Positions 24,914 through 37,744 of a stretch of DNA of 64,000 nt are shown here, piece by piece. The translations under genes and the position numbers were made by a program. The notes beneath the pieces were generated by a model. That model worked only from the letters and a program-made list of their open reading frames with translations, was not told the origin of the DNA and made no database searches. Within the stretch, counting starts at the first letter, position 1, and every line of letters begins with the position of its first letter. Source of the DNA: Neocallimastix lanati (nom. inval.) (Eukaryota > Neocallimastigomycota > Neocallimastigomycetes > Neocallimastigales > Neocallimastigaceae); contig JACVTC010000024.1 in assembly GCA_016946835.1 (NCBI GenBank), positions 202,001-266,000 on the forward strand. The letters are read 5' to 3'.

Positions 24914-27598
24914 ATGATAAGAATGATTCTAAGGTTCATTTTATTTATTATTTTTAGTTTTAAATTACCATGGTTGAAGGAATTCTCTTTTTTCACCCTA
25001 TCAAATGCAAAAGAAATGAAGGAAATAAAAATTTTAATGAGAGAACCTGATATACCATCAAAATTGGATATTGAAAAATGGAAAATTAATTATGAATCAT
25101 TAATTAATAATTATTTTATAGAAAAATATTTAGGGGATTATGATGATGTTACAATTATAATAGATTATTATAGCTTACCCCAAGTCGTTTCTAATAGCAA
25201 TAGTGAATACTTGAAAACGACTCAATTTATACTCTATGCTATAGAAAATATCTTATATGATATATTAATTTTTGATGAAAGCTTTATATTTAATGATGTT
25301 TCACTGATTCAATCCTATAATCTTTCCCTCTATCATGAATATCAACAGTTTTCAAGTAAATTTTTATTAGATTTATCTGAATATTTTGATAAAAAATTAT
25401 TAGAATTTCATGATCCTAAACTGTTATCATATGGTTATCTGGGAAAAAAATTATATGCATTACCCTATGAAATAGATTATGATCTTCTCTATTACCGCAA
25501 GGAAAATAAAAATATTCAATCTATCATAAAACAAATGGAAATGATAGATTGGAATAAATTAATGACATTAATGAAGGAGCAAAAACCTGATGCATTACCA
25601 TTTCAAATGTCTCTGGCTACTAGTGAAGATCTATTAAATTTTTTTTTGGAGTATACCTCTAATTATCATTATTTAGACAAATCTTATAATAAAAAATATT
25701 ATAAAATTTTCTATAATAAAAATAATAATAATGAAGATTCTAGTGATGTATTAACTTCTTTTCGAAATTTTATTACTAAATCCTGTTCTGGAAAGGAGGA
25801 ACTTAACGATGTATTATTCACATCTCAAGATGATATTTTTATTCATTTTCAAAATAATGAAACCATTTTTTTTAAGGGAAAAGCTTCGTATCATTCCATT
25901 CTTGAGAATTATTCTTATACACTCCCTCCAAAAAATATTACCTCTCTCTATACAAAATATATAGCCATTAATCGTTATAGTAAAGTTAATGTAGAAACTT
26001 TAATTGAAGTATTAGAAGAACTGACTTCAAAGCAATTTCAAAATATTAAATCAGAATATTTTGGAAATATTCCTACATTTGATATTTCTAAAAGGAGATT
26101 TGATATGATTATCAGAGGTTACTGTGAAAAACAACGAATAATTTGTGACCATATAAAAAATATGAAGCCAATCTACATAAGAGATATTTTTAAAAATGGA
26201 GTGACTCCTCCCTTCTTTGAAATCTTATTATTCATACCAGATAGTATAAGAACATATTTAGTAAAAGGTGATCCTACTCTTCCTATTACCTATTTAAAAA
26301 ATACTTTTGAAGTCATCTCTTCCGATATGGGTATATATGGTATACTATCTATTACTTTTATTTATATGATTTCCTTTGGATTTATAATACTGATGGGTTT
26401 CGTTAAAAAATATAAACATCATCCTTATTTGAATGTTATTTTACCAAGATACTGTATCCTCATTATCATTGGATGTGTTTATAATATGATTAAAAATTTA
26501 TTGCTCTTGCCACCCTATACTGACCTATCAATTAAATTTTATTATGTTGTAGATTCTCTTATTTTTAACGTTATTAATTTCTCTTTCTTTATTATCATCT
26601 ATCATATTTATCATATCTACAAATCAAAATCATTCCTCACGGAAAATTTCGGTCATAAAGATTTATGTAAAATTTTTACTGCTATGAATATCATCATCTT
26701 CATCTATAAATATATTATTGTACGTACCAATGAATTTTATTTTTTATCCTACCAAAATATTTCAAATCATCGTATCGTCTCATGGAATTTTAATGATAAA
26801 AATATTTATGATTGCGTTGATAAAATATACTATAACATCATTGTAAGTTAAAATAATTCTTTTATATTACAATATATTATATTATATAATATTTTTGTTT
26901 TCTTTTTATATATATATAATTATGTTATTTTTATTTTTAATTACTCATGATAATTATCATTATCACTAATTACTATCATCATTACTACTACTATATAATA
27001 ATTATAATATATATTCATTTAATTATAAATATATACACATATTTATATATTTAAATAATAATTCAATTATTATTAATATTATTATTATTATTATATTTAT
27101 ATTTATTATTATTATTATTATATTTGTTATTATTATTATTATTATAATTATTATTACTAGAGTGTTATTTTACTTCTTATGATTATTGCAACATGTAAAA
27201 TTGCTAACAATTTTAAAGATGTTTGCTATTTATTGAGTATTTTTATTTTAAAAATTGCTCAATTTGTAACGAATTCTTTTACTCGAATTTCATCCCATGA
27301 TCATTATGCTAGAAATTTCTTATTTATTTCACTATTTAACGGTATCGCTACTTTAATTTTCCTTTATTTCTTAGTAGGACATAGAATTATTCTTATTCAT
27401 TTAACTGCTACCATCACCACAACTCCTGAGTATAATTCATCAAGTAATTATAAACATGATCTTATAGAATTCATTCCAATGAAAAGCCTTAGTAGATATC
27501 AAAATTTGATTAAAAAATATAACAATGATAAAGATGAGGAGGATAGTAGTAATGAAAATGATACTATCGAACTTTTATTAAAAAATAGTATATATTAA
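24914..27598 (+). CDS. Receptor 1: solute-binding-protein ectodomain plus seven-transmembrane domain (class C GPCR-like)
   Basis: Exons 24914-26842 and 27161-27598 join in phase 0 and give 788 residues. I chose ATG 24914; the frame is open three codons further but without ATG. Residues 1-35 are a signal peptide. About 35-470 resembles a bacterial periplasmic sugar-binding (MalE-like, PBP type II) domain: GYLGKKLYALPYEIDYDLLYYRKEN is the tell-tale block (by position about 170-195). Seven hydrophobic helices follow from about 470 to 720, ending in a polar tail rich in Asp, Glu and Asn. The intron falls inside the fifth helix. A PBP joined to a 7TM core is known from GABA-B/class C-like receptors of amoebae and early fungi, where it should sense an extracellular ligand and couple to G proteins. 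Ligand unknown; sugar is a guess. Receptor 2 (57.0-60.5 kb) has the same architecture. Confidence 0.8.
26843..27160 (+). other. Receptor 1 intron (318 nt)
   Basis: Perfect donor GTAAGT at 26843 and acceptor TACTAG ending at 27160, phase 0. Without splicing, the frame stops two codons after the donor; splicing joins YYNII to SVILLLM and completes the fifth membrane helix. The intron ends in TTA-type repeats. Confidence 0.88.
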
Positions 27599-28049
27599 AA
27601 AAAAATATGAATATTCATATATATATTTTTTTCTTATTTATTTAATTATATATTATTTTTTTTCTTTTTTCTTTTTTATTTTTTTTAAAAAAATTATAAT
27701 TTAATATATTAATTTATATATGCTAAATAAACCAATTAAAAGATTATATAAATAAATCAGATCAATAAAAAAAATTTTTTTTTTTTTTTTTATTTTATTA
27801 TCAAAAATAAAAAATTTTATGGTTAAAAATTTTTTATGGAGAATAGCAAAAAAATAATATATATATTTTTTATATTATTCATTATTTTTTTTTATTATTT
27901 TTTATTTTGTTATTTTTTATTTAATTATATTATTTATTTATTTTAAATTTAAATTTTATTCATTTAATTTAAAATTTACATATTATTTTTTCAAACCGAT
28001 AATAATATTGAATTTTTTTTTTAATCAAAAATATTATTGAATTGAAATA

Positions 28050-28104
<55 letters not shown>

Positions 28105-28107
28105 TTA
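27599..28107. other. Convergent 3' spacer with (ATT)n
   Basis: 509 bp between the stops of receptor 1 and the ankyrin-like gene. Contains T-rich tracts and about 18 ATT repeats at 28050-28104 that directly abut the ankyrin-like gene's stop codon. No gene seen. Confidence 0.7.
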
Positions 28108-31100
28108 TTAAAGATTAATTTTAATATCAATAAAATATAAGTTTTGAATATTGCTATTTTTTTGTAATTCACTAATGCATCTTATTAAATTAGTATGATC
28201 TATTCTATTAATTATTTTAATTAAAAAATTCAATAATTCATCAGAATTTATTTTATTAAATAACAATAGAATTTCCTTAATAGATTCTTTATCATCATTT
28301 TTAAATCTTTTATGATATAATAGATTTTCAATAAAGCATTCTAATAAATCAATATTATTTTTATTCCATAAAAGTAAAATTATTTTTTTAAGATAACTGT
28401 AACTTATTTCCCATTGATTATTTTTCATAATTTTGTTTAAAAAGTATCCAAGGATTTTGGTATGCTGACCTTCTTTTATAAATTGAAATAAAATTCTCAT
28501 GATATTCATTTGAGAGGGATGAATTGTTGTTGCTGTTGTTATTGATTGCTGATGGAAAGTTTCATCAATAATTAATTTTGCAATTGAAAGTCGAGGATAA
28601 CGAAGGGATATTTGTAATATTTTTTCAAAATCAAAATATGAAAAGTTAAATGTTTTATGGTGAAATATCTTTTTTAAAAACATTTCTGGTAAATAAGTAT
28701 TGGAATAACGACGAAGAATTCTTAAAATATCTTCAAAATGAATCTCTTTAAAATCAAAATTTTTTTGTTGTAATGAATTCAATAAGAAAATCGTCATTAT
28801 CTCTTTTTTATTAAAATCATAATCAGAATCCATGCTGAAATCATTATTCTTAGAGTTTGATGATGGACTCGAAGTCATGATCTTCCCATTATTATAATAT
28901 TTATTTAGAGTAGTAAACATTTTTTCAAATTTCATATGATTATACTGGTAGGTTCTATGATGAATGTAATTTTCAACAAAATAGTAGGTTAAATTATTAT
29001 TTCCAATTTTGCTTAATGCTTCCATGGTTTTTTCAAAATTAATGTATTTTACATTGAAGGTTTCATTATTAAATAAAACCTTCATAAAATGGAAGAGTAT
29101 TTTCTCATAAAATAATACGTAGGAATTTAAATTAGGCATTTGTAAACATTTTTCTAATTTTAATTTTGAAATATCAAAAAGTTGAGAGCTAATGAATTTT
29201 TCAATGAAATCATAATTTTTCTTTTCAAAAGCGGAAAAGATTAAAGTATAAATATCGTCGAAAGAATCTAAAATAAATAAATTAGAGTCATTACCAAGAT
29301 GATTGAAAACAACATCAAAAGCAAGGTTAGATTCGTTTGTAGAAATAAATACATTAGAATGTATTTTTATTTTAGACTTTTCATGAAATATTTCTTCATT
29401 TAATTGCTTATTTGACATAATCTTTTTATTCTTATAGCTGAAAAGTAATTTCAGTATGAAGGATTGGTCAAATACAAAGTGATTAAATATCATTTTTAAA
29501 AATTTTTCCTCATTATTCACCACCAGTAACTCTATTGTTTTTGATAATAACTTATAACCATGATTTAATATGAAATTTAAATTTTTGGTGTTAAGCGATC
29601 CACTACTAAATAGATTATAGATAATATCATCATCATTCTTTTGATTTGTATTATTAAAATTGATAGGATAATAATTTAAGAATAAATTGGCAACTTTAAA
29701 ATTATTTTTTGAAAGAGCACAAGATAATGGTGATACATAATTATTATTATGGATTATGTAATAATTTATTGAGAAATAATGAAGTGTTAGATATTTAATA
29801 AGTTCAATAGATGATCCATTTTCAATAGCATAGATCATTGTGTCAAAAAATTGATTATTAATGTAATGAAAATCAATTCTTTTTTCAATTATAAAGTTTT
29901 TCAAACTTTGAATATCATTTCTTACAATTTTATCACGGATTATTTCTCTTTTCATTTTAATATTCAATAAATTTTCTTTAAAATCAAGGATTTGAACATT
30001 CAATGACTTGTTTTTAGTCTTTTTAATTAATGATATTATTTTATCATTATAATTATGATTTATATTTTTACCATCATCTATTTTTAATAAAATTGAAAAT
30101 AATTTATATATTTAATATAATAATTTATAATTAAAAATTAATATGAATTAATTTAATAATTTATTAAAAAAAAAGGTAAAAATAGATATATAACTATATA
30201 ACTATATATATATATATATATTTACCATTATCTAAAATATTAAATAGTTCATGGAGGACAATATCCTTTTTTCTGTAATCATTTTCATATAATAATTCTA
30301 AAATTTTATAATTATTATTTTTAATAGCATATTGATAATTTGAATATTTTATTGGAATCTTTTTCCTTTCCTTATCAATGATACTCTTTAATTGATGATT
30401 TGATAATGGTATTTGACGCCTATAATATACAAGTAGTTTTAAAATAAATCTTTTGTTAAAGATGGATCGAAAAATATACTTTAAATCATCAAATTGATCC
30501 CTTCTAATAAATTCCTGTAAATTTATGGAGAGTTCACTAAAATTATCTAATATATATCTGAAATTTTTCTTATTAAGATGCATATTACGGTACAAAATAT
30601 TTATAATATTGGGATCTAATAGTACCCCTCTTCTAATAAAAATATATAAAAAATTAAATTTATTTTTAGAAATAAGATAATATAACAGGGAAGGTGTTAA
30701 TCCATTTAAATTCTTACAATATTTATTAATTTCTTGTCGATATTTTTCAATAAAAATTTTTGTATTGAAAGAAGTGATTTTATGACGACGACAAAGCAAT
30801 AATAAGATTATGATATCATTATCAAAATTTTCATGAATAGCAACTAATTGAAGTCTATGATTTTCATTTTCTTTTATACATTTCATAAAATGATAAATAT
30901 CATTATTATGAATCATGGTCATGATTGCCCTTCGATTAGCATGAAAAATCTTTTTTTTTTTTAATTCAATTTTGAAATTTAATAAATGATTCATCAACAT
31001 ATTAGAATGTATCATTAGGTTTCCAGTTTCAAATTTTTCCATTAAATATTTATCAAAATTATAGTTTTTTAGATTTATTAAGTCCTGAACAATAATTTCT

Positions 31101-31783
31101 TCATCTCTAATATCATATTGATAGATAATGTCAATCATATCAAAATTATTATTCTCTAGGATAGATGAATAGACTTTCCTATTGATTTTTATCTTATTTC
31201 TTTCTTTGTCAAGTATATCATGTAAAACAATATTAGAAATGGCATTTTTTTCTTGATAAATTAAAAGTAATTTTAAAATGAATTCATTGCTATAAATAAA
31301 ATATTTTAGTAATTTCTTTATAAGAGAAATATTTGACATTGAAATATTTGCAATCAAATAATAAATCAATTCTGAGGTAACATATCCCTTTTGTAATAGG
31401 TACATCATGTTCTTACCATTTAGGAGACAATGAATGGAATCATAAGATATATTATGAATAGATGCTCCATACTCAATTAAAAAATCTGCAACTCGAAAAT
31501 TATTCCTTTTTAAAGCAATAATAAGAGGGGATTGAATTTTACCTGTAGTAGAGTCACCTATGGTAAAATCTAAATCCCTGTAATCTCCATACTTTATAAT
31601 AAATTTAATTACTTCAAATGAGGCATAGCTATCAATTAATTCTATTAATATATCTGAAGATTCATTATTTAATAATTGTATCTCAATATTATTTGATTTT
31701 AAGTATTTTTCTAAAATTTTTAGATTGTTTTTAATAGCTAGTTCCATTATTTCATTTTTTATTTTTTCATTCTTTTTCTCCAT
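28108..31783 (-). CDS. Ankyrin-like repeat protein, two exons
   Basis: Exon 1 is 31783-30226 (ATG at 31783) and exon 2 is 30077-28108; the 148-nt intron has donor GGTAAAT and acceptor AATAG in phase 1, giving 1175 residues. Ankyrin-type helices are clear in SPLIIALKRNNFRVADFLIEYGA (about 85-107) and, at the start of exon 2, in SPLSCALSKNNFKVANLFLN. A second block recurs three times: FILKLL-x-Y, then SN-x-L-x-x-I-x-x-(E/K)-x-x-KI-I, then a short helix pair ending LHELFNIL or similar. So the protein looks like about three long units in tandem, two in exon 1 and one in exon 2. No signal peptide or membrane segment. Probably a protein-binding scaffold; this Asn/Lys/Ile-rich type is typical of AT-rich genomes. 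Partner unknown. Confidence 0.72.
30078..30225 (-). other. Intron of the ankyrin-like gene (148 nt)
   Basis: GT at 30225-30224 and AG at 30079-30078. It contains a TA dinucleotide run. Splicing replaces a run of Tyr-Ile codons and an early stop by a clean frame into exon 2, which itself lacks a start ATG. This is why I merge the two frames into one gene. Confidence 0.75.
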
Positions 31784-32635
31784 TTTTTTTTTTTTTTTAT
31801 TTTAAAATAATTAAAAATTTATAAAAATATGTATAATAAAAGATTTATTAATAATATATTGTTTCGAGTTATATGTGTCATTATAATTTTTTTTAATATA
31901 TATAGATTTAAAAAATGTTTTGATCATAATAAATTAAAATTATGTTCTAAAAAAAAAAAAAAAAAAAATTAGTTTTATATATTATTTTTATTTTTTGTGT
32001 GGTTGGTATAGTTAAATTAATAATTTTTTTAAATAATATTTAATAATAATAATACAATATAATTAATATATGATAAAATATGTGGTTAAATTAATAATTA
32101 ATTAAATTGTTCAAATTAGATAATAAATTTTTTTTCAAATTTTTAATTTCATAATTTAAAAAAATAGAATTTAAAATTAAATATTAAAACTTTAGATTTG
32201 AATAATAATTATAGAAAAAAAAAAAATTAAAAATCACTTGTCAAATAATATACTTTACCTCTATTTAAAGGGATTCATATTTTGAAATTAAAAATTAATA
32301 AAAAAGCAAAAATGAATAAATAAGTAAATAAATAAATAAAAAACATATTTATTTTAATTTTATTATTATTTTTTTTATAAAAAAATTATAAATAAAGATA
32401 ATTCGAAAATTAAAATATACATATTAATCAAAAATAAAGTTTTATAATTAAAATTGAAAATATAAATAAAAATTTTTTTATAAAAAAGTTTAATTTTTTT
32501 TTTATTATTTTAAAGAATATTTATTTTATTTATAATAATTGTTTAATGATAATTATTTATAAAATATATAAATGTTCTCTTTTTTTTTTTAAAAAAAAAA
32601 AAAAATTAATGATAAAATAAAAATTAATATGATTC

Positions 32636-32638
32636 TAT

Positions 32639-32717
<79 letters not shown>

Positions 32718-32732
32718 TTTTATTTTATTTAT
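32636..32732. repeat. (TTTA)n microsatellite
   Basis: About 20 copies of ATTT/TTTA, turning into TTTTA near the right end. Confidence 0.95.
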
Positions 32733-34621
32733 TTTTATAACCGAAAATTCGATTTTTATATTTATTGTATAATTTATAAATAAAAAACAAAAAATTAAAT
32801 AAATACACATACATAGAAACCAAAAAAATAAATAATATTATTTGGCCTATATTATTTAAAAATATTTATCCTTTTTTATTTTTTTAGAATTGCTATGTCA
32901 TAGCCCCATTAATATATATAAATTTATTATTGACTTCAAATAGAAAATATTATTAATAAATAATAATATAATAATAACATGATTTATAAAAAATATTTAT
33001 ATAAAAATATTAAAGAAAAAAAAAAATCAATAACATTTCTTTTTAACTAATAATAATATAAATTTCATAAATAATTATTTGAAACTAACATTCAAAATTT
33101 AGTTGATAAATCAATAATTATAAATATTCATGTGACTTGATGTAAATTAAATTTATTAAAGTTTTATCATTAGTTTTATTTTAATTGTATATACTTGAAA
33201 ATATTATTAAATAAATTGAAATCAGAAGGTCAATTTATTTAAAGCATTTTCAAAATTTTGTTTATTGAATATTTTTTTTTATTCATTATATATATATATA
33301 TATGTTTTTTATTATTTATAATCTTCTAATTTATTTTAAATATCAAATTATGCTTATATTTACTATTATTCAATATTAAATAATTCAAATTAAAAATCAT
33401 AAATAGAAAAGTTAAATTATAATTATTATTATTAATAGGGAATTCTTATATAAGAAAATAATTTATTTCTTTCATAGAAAAACTGTTGCATTATACATAT
33501 ATGAAAGGTTAAATGAAAGTTATTAAGAGACATTAATGTACATATAGTTTTTGACATAACTAAAAGATATTAATAATACTATTAATTTGTATTGCTGGTA
33601 ACTAAAAATGACAAAAAAATAACAATTTATTTATTTAATTTATACCCATTTAGAAAAAATATTTATTTTTTTAGGGATTATAAAATATTAATAAATGAAT
33701 AAATAAATTAATTATTAAATAAATAAATAAATAAAAAGATAGTCATAATATAATTAATAAAAATATGATTTATTAAATATGATTTATTAAATTTTATTTA
33801 TCAAATTTTAATTAATATAAAAAGTTTTTTTTTTTTTTTTTTCCTACATATTTAAATACTTTTATAATAATATATATATATTTATATCAAATATATAATA
33901 ATAATATTATTATTAGAATAAAATTCTAATACAAAAATAAAATCTGTATTATACTATTAAAATAATCAATTATTAATAAATAATAGAATAAACTAAATTA
34001 AACAATTTCATTTATTTCATTTTATTTCATTTTATTTTATTTAGTAGTATTTCTACTATTTATTTTTTATTTTTATTAATATTTCAATGTATATAGTACT
34101 TTTCCTATTTAGTTTTGCTTTATTTTAATTAATTAGTACTTTTTATTCAATCAATATTTTATATTTAATTTTATCTATTTTTTTTTAAATATATAAAAAT
34201 AGTTAAAAAAAAAAATATAATAAATATCATTACAAATTTTATATTATTTTTATGATAGATTCTTTTTTTTACTTTTTTTTTTTACTTTTATTTTTTTTTT
34301 TCTTTTTTTTTGTTTACTATTATTTTTTATTTTTTATAATTAACGATAAATAATAGCTATTATTAAAAAGGTGATAAAAATAAATAAATATAATATTTAA
34401 AATAAATGTATTTTTTATTGATATATTATTTTTAATCATAATATGAGTGTCTTTTTTTTTTTTTTTTTTTTTTTTTTTATAGAATATTGATAAATTTTAT
34501 TAAAATTTTTTTTTTAATATTATATAATATATATATATATTTGTTGGTAAAATCATTAAATTAATAGAAAATAAAATTTTTGATATTTATATAATATATA
34601 TATATATATTATAATTTTTAG

Positions 34622-34675
34622 ATTATGGCTATCAGTATTTTTCCTGTTTAATAAAAAAGTACTGATAGCCATAAT
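34622..34675. repeat. Hairpin with a 16-bp perfect G/C-containing stem
   Basis: ATTATGGCTATCAGTA (34622-34637) is the exact complement of TACTGATAGCCATAAT (34660-34675). The stem continues through a T/A run after one bulged base. Sequence complexity makes a chance origin unlikely. Candidate structured RNA, binding dyad or foldback element, 1.6 kb upstream of the NSS gene. Confidence 0.65.
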
Positions 34676-35402
34676 TTTTTAAATCATAAAATTTTATGAT
34701 AAATTACTTAAAAGGAATATTTATTTGACATTCTTATCATTTTTTAAAATTTATAATAAAATTTTCCATTATTCATAAAAAATCAATTAGGCAAAAAAAA
34801 TAATAATAATAATAATGCTCAAAAAACCTTTTTATGTGGGCAAAAATAGATAATCAAAAAAAGAAATATATATATATGTATATGTATTTTTATTTTATAT
34901 TTCTTAATTTATTATTATTATTATTTATTCATATTTTATTGTTATTGGTTATTTTTTGTTTCACAATAAACCTTAAAAATTATTATATATAATTTGTATA
35001 ATTATTATTATTGAATTAAAATATTATTATAATGTAACTAAAAATTATCAAATAATAATTTTTTTATTAAAAAAAATTAAATTCTATATAACAACTAATT
35101 TATTATACAAAATTTTCTAATTATTATGGTGAATTATTAATTATTTATGGTATTGCTTGATGAAATTACATAAATATTTAATTTTTTTATATTATTTATA
35201 TATTATTTATATTTTTTAAAATTTTAATGTATAATACATTGAATTTTGAATGTATTTATGATTAATAATAAGAAGAAATATAAACTATATTATTAATAGG
35301 TTTTGTTTATCTTAAAAATAAAAAAAAAAAAAGAGTATTTTATTCAACATTATTAATATAAATTAATAATATTATTCTTCATATTATTTATAATTATATG
35401 TA

Positions 35403-35440
<38 letters not shown>

Positions 35441-36253
35441 AATTAATAATTATAGATTAATAAAATAAAATTTTAAAAAATAATCATGATTAATAGTATT
35501 ATCTGTCAATTATCTTTGGTTCATTTTCCTTATATAATATTTATTATTATATTAATATATATAGTAAAGTAAATTAACAATTTATTTCAAATATATATTT
35601 GAAATAATAAAAATAAAAGTTTTATATGTAAGTTATCGTATTTGTAAAATATATATATATATATATATATTTGTGTGTTTTAAATATTAAATTAATATAA
35701 AAAACATAATAATATAAATTAAATTTAATAATCATATCAAAAAAAATTTTTTATTAATTTATTCTTTTCTTTGTTAATATTAATTTATTAATTATTTTAA
35801 ACTTTTGATATAGAAAAAAGGGCTAAAAAATAGTAATACATTTCTTTATAACTTTGTATATATGATAGTAATATATTTGATATTAATTTTCTTTTATTGA
35901 TTATATACATTTTTCATTTTACTATATATATTAAATCAATATTACTGAATAATAAAATGTAATTTTAGTATAAAAATCAGGAAAAAGACCACAAAAATTT
36001 TTTTTAAAATTAAATAAAATTTTTCTTACATAATAAAAAAAAAAAAAAAGAAAAATAAAAACAATTGTTATTTTATATAGAGTTAATAATAAAATTTAAT
36101 TAATTAAAATAATTATCATTTTAAAAAAAAAAATAACAATTGTTTTAATAATAAAACTATATTATTATAATATTTTATAACTTTATTAAATATTAAAAAA
36201 TCTTTATATATATATATTTTTTTTAAAAAAAAAAAAAATCATTAAAATTCAAG

Positions 36254-37744
36254 ATGGCAGCAGATAAAAATGAATGGGGAAGTAATTTACAATTCTTACT
36301 TGCCATGATCGGTTCAGCCGTTGGTTTAGGAAATATTTGGAGATATCCTTATGTGTTATATAGTAGTGGTGGTGGTGCCTTCTTCATTCCTTACATAATT
36401 GCTATATTACTTATGGGTATTCCATTCTTAATTTTAGAATACTCTGTTGGTTACAATTTCAAATCATCTTTTGCTAAGGGTTTACGTAAGATTAATAAGA
36501 AGTTAGAATTTTTAGGTTGGATTCTTCCTTTTGCTACTTTTGTTATTATGATTTACTATTCCACCATTATTGGTTGGATTGGTATTTACGTTGTTCTCAG
36601 TTTTTACAAAGGTTGGGGAAATGATCCAAAACAATTCTTTGGTGGATCTGTACTTAAAGCTAATAGTGAATTATCTGGTATGACTGAATTTGTTCCACTT
36701 GTTGCCATTTCTATGCTTATTAGTTGGAGCATATTCTGGTTAGTTTCTCATAAACAATTAGAAAAGGGTCTTGGTAAAGTTAGTAACATTTTAGTTCCAT
36801 TATTATTCATTATTATGATTATCATCGTTATCTATTCTTTGACTTTAGAGGGTGCTTCCATTGGTTTAAAGGAACTCTTCTCACCAAAATGGAGTACTTT
36901 AAAGAGTTTCGATATTTGGATGGCTGCCTTTGGTCAAATTATCTTTTCTTTAAGTTTAGGTACTAGTACTGCATTTACCTATGCTGGTTACTCTGGAAAA
37001 GAAACTGATTTAGTTACCAATGCTATCACTATTGCCTTCGCTAACTGTGGTTTTGAAAACTTTTGTGCTTTAGGTGTTTTCTCCATTTTAGGTTATATGG
37101 CTAAACTTCAAGCAAAGGATATTTCTAAAGTTGTTGATCAAGGTACTGGTTTAGTTTTCGTTGCATATCCAACTATTCTTAACGTTTTAGGTAATTTCGC
37201 TTATGTATTAGGTCCAGCCTTCTTTATAACAGTTTACCTTGCTGGTTTAACAAGTATTTTATCTATGATTGAACCACTTTCCTTCTGTATTCAAAATAAG
37301 TTTACTTGGTCACGTCAAAAAACCATGACTGTTTTAAGTATTATTGGTGCTATTCTCTCTATGATGTTTGCTACTGGTTACGGTGGTGACTTACTTGGTA
37401 TTATTGATACTTATATAAATCAAGTTTGTGTTCTTCTTTGTATTGTCTTTGAATGCTTTGCTTATGCTTGGTTATTCAAAGCTGAAAAAACTATAAAGAC
37501 TCTTAATGACCGTAGTAAAACTCTTAAGGTTGGAAAATGGTGGATAATTATTGTTAAGTACATCTTGCCTATCTTTGTTTCCATTGTTTGGGTTGGTGGT
37601 ATTATTGATATTATTAAAAATGGTTCCATTATACAAACTGTTATATTTATTATTATGACTGTTATTTTAGGTGCTCTTACTTGCATATTTACATTTAAAC
37701 ATGCTACCAATGAATTATGGGATGAAGCCGAGAATAGATTATAA
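36254..37744 (+). CDS. Sodium-coupled neurotransmitter-symporter-family (NSS) transporter, prokaryotic type
   Basis: 496 residues, no intron, ATG in the context AAGATGG. The hallmark of helix 1 is AMIGSAVGLGNIWRYPY (17-33); Gly20, Ala22, Val23 and Asn27 sit at the numbers of the LeuT sodium ligands. FSLSLGTSTAFTYAGY matches the helix 6 substrate and sodium region. In helix 7, Asn264 is followed four residues later by Glu268, the arrangement of chloride-independent bacterial members (LeuT Asn286/Glu290); animal members have Ser there. About 11-12 membrane helices. It probably imports an amino acid with sodium across the plasma membrane. Prokaryotic features, no introns and a composition richer in G/C than its surroundings fit gain from a bacterium or archaeon; only a tree can prove it. 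Confidence 0.92.
   Translation: MAADKNEWGSNLQFLLAMIGSAVGLGNIWRYPYVLYSSGGGAFFIPYIIAILLMGIPFLILEYSVGYNFKSSFAKGLRKINKKLEFLGWILPFATFVIMIYYSTIIGWIGIYVVLSFYKGWGNDPKQFFGGSVLKANSELSGMTEFVPLVAISMLISWSIFWLVSHKQLEKGLGKVSNILVPLLFIIMIIIVIYSLTLEGASIGLKELFSPKWSTLKSFDIWMAAFGQIIFSLSLGTSTAFTYAGYSGKETDLVTNAITIAFANCGFENFCALGVFSILGYMAKLQAKDISKVVDQGTGLVFVAYPTILNVLGNFAYVLGPAFFITVYLAGLTSILSMIEPLSFCIQNKFTWSRQKTMTVLSIIGAILSMMFATGYGGDLLGIIDTYINQVCVLLCIVFECFAYAWLFKAEKTIKTLNDRSKTLKVGKWWIIIVKYILPIFVSIVWVGGIIDIIKNGSIIQTVIFIIMTVILGALTCIFTFKHATNELWDEAENRL

Larger units (their letters stand above)
31784..36253. other. 4.5-kb divergent intergenic region
   Basis: No gene seen. It lies between the ankyrin-like start (minus) and the NSS transporter start (plus). 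Contents include a (TTTA)n array at 32636-32732, poly-T at about 34451-34479, a G/C-containing hairpin at 34622-34675 and poly-A at about 35410-35438. The 60 bp before the transporter ATG are A/T runs. Confidence 0.6.

Noticed and set aside
37462-37710. 82-codon minus ORF inside the NSS gene
   Set aside because: Antisense shadow of the transporter's C-terminal helices.
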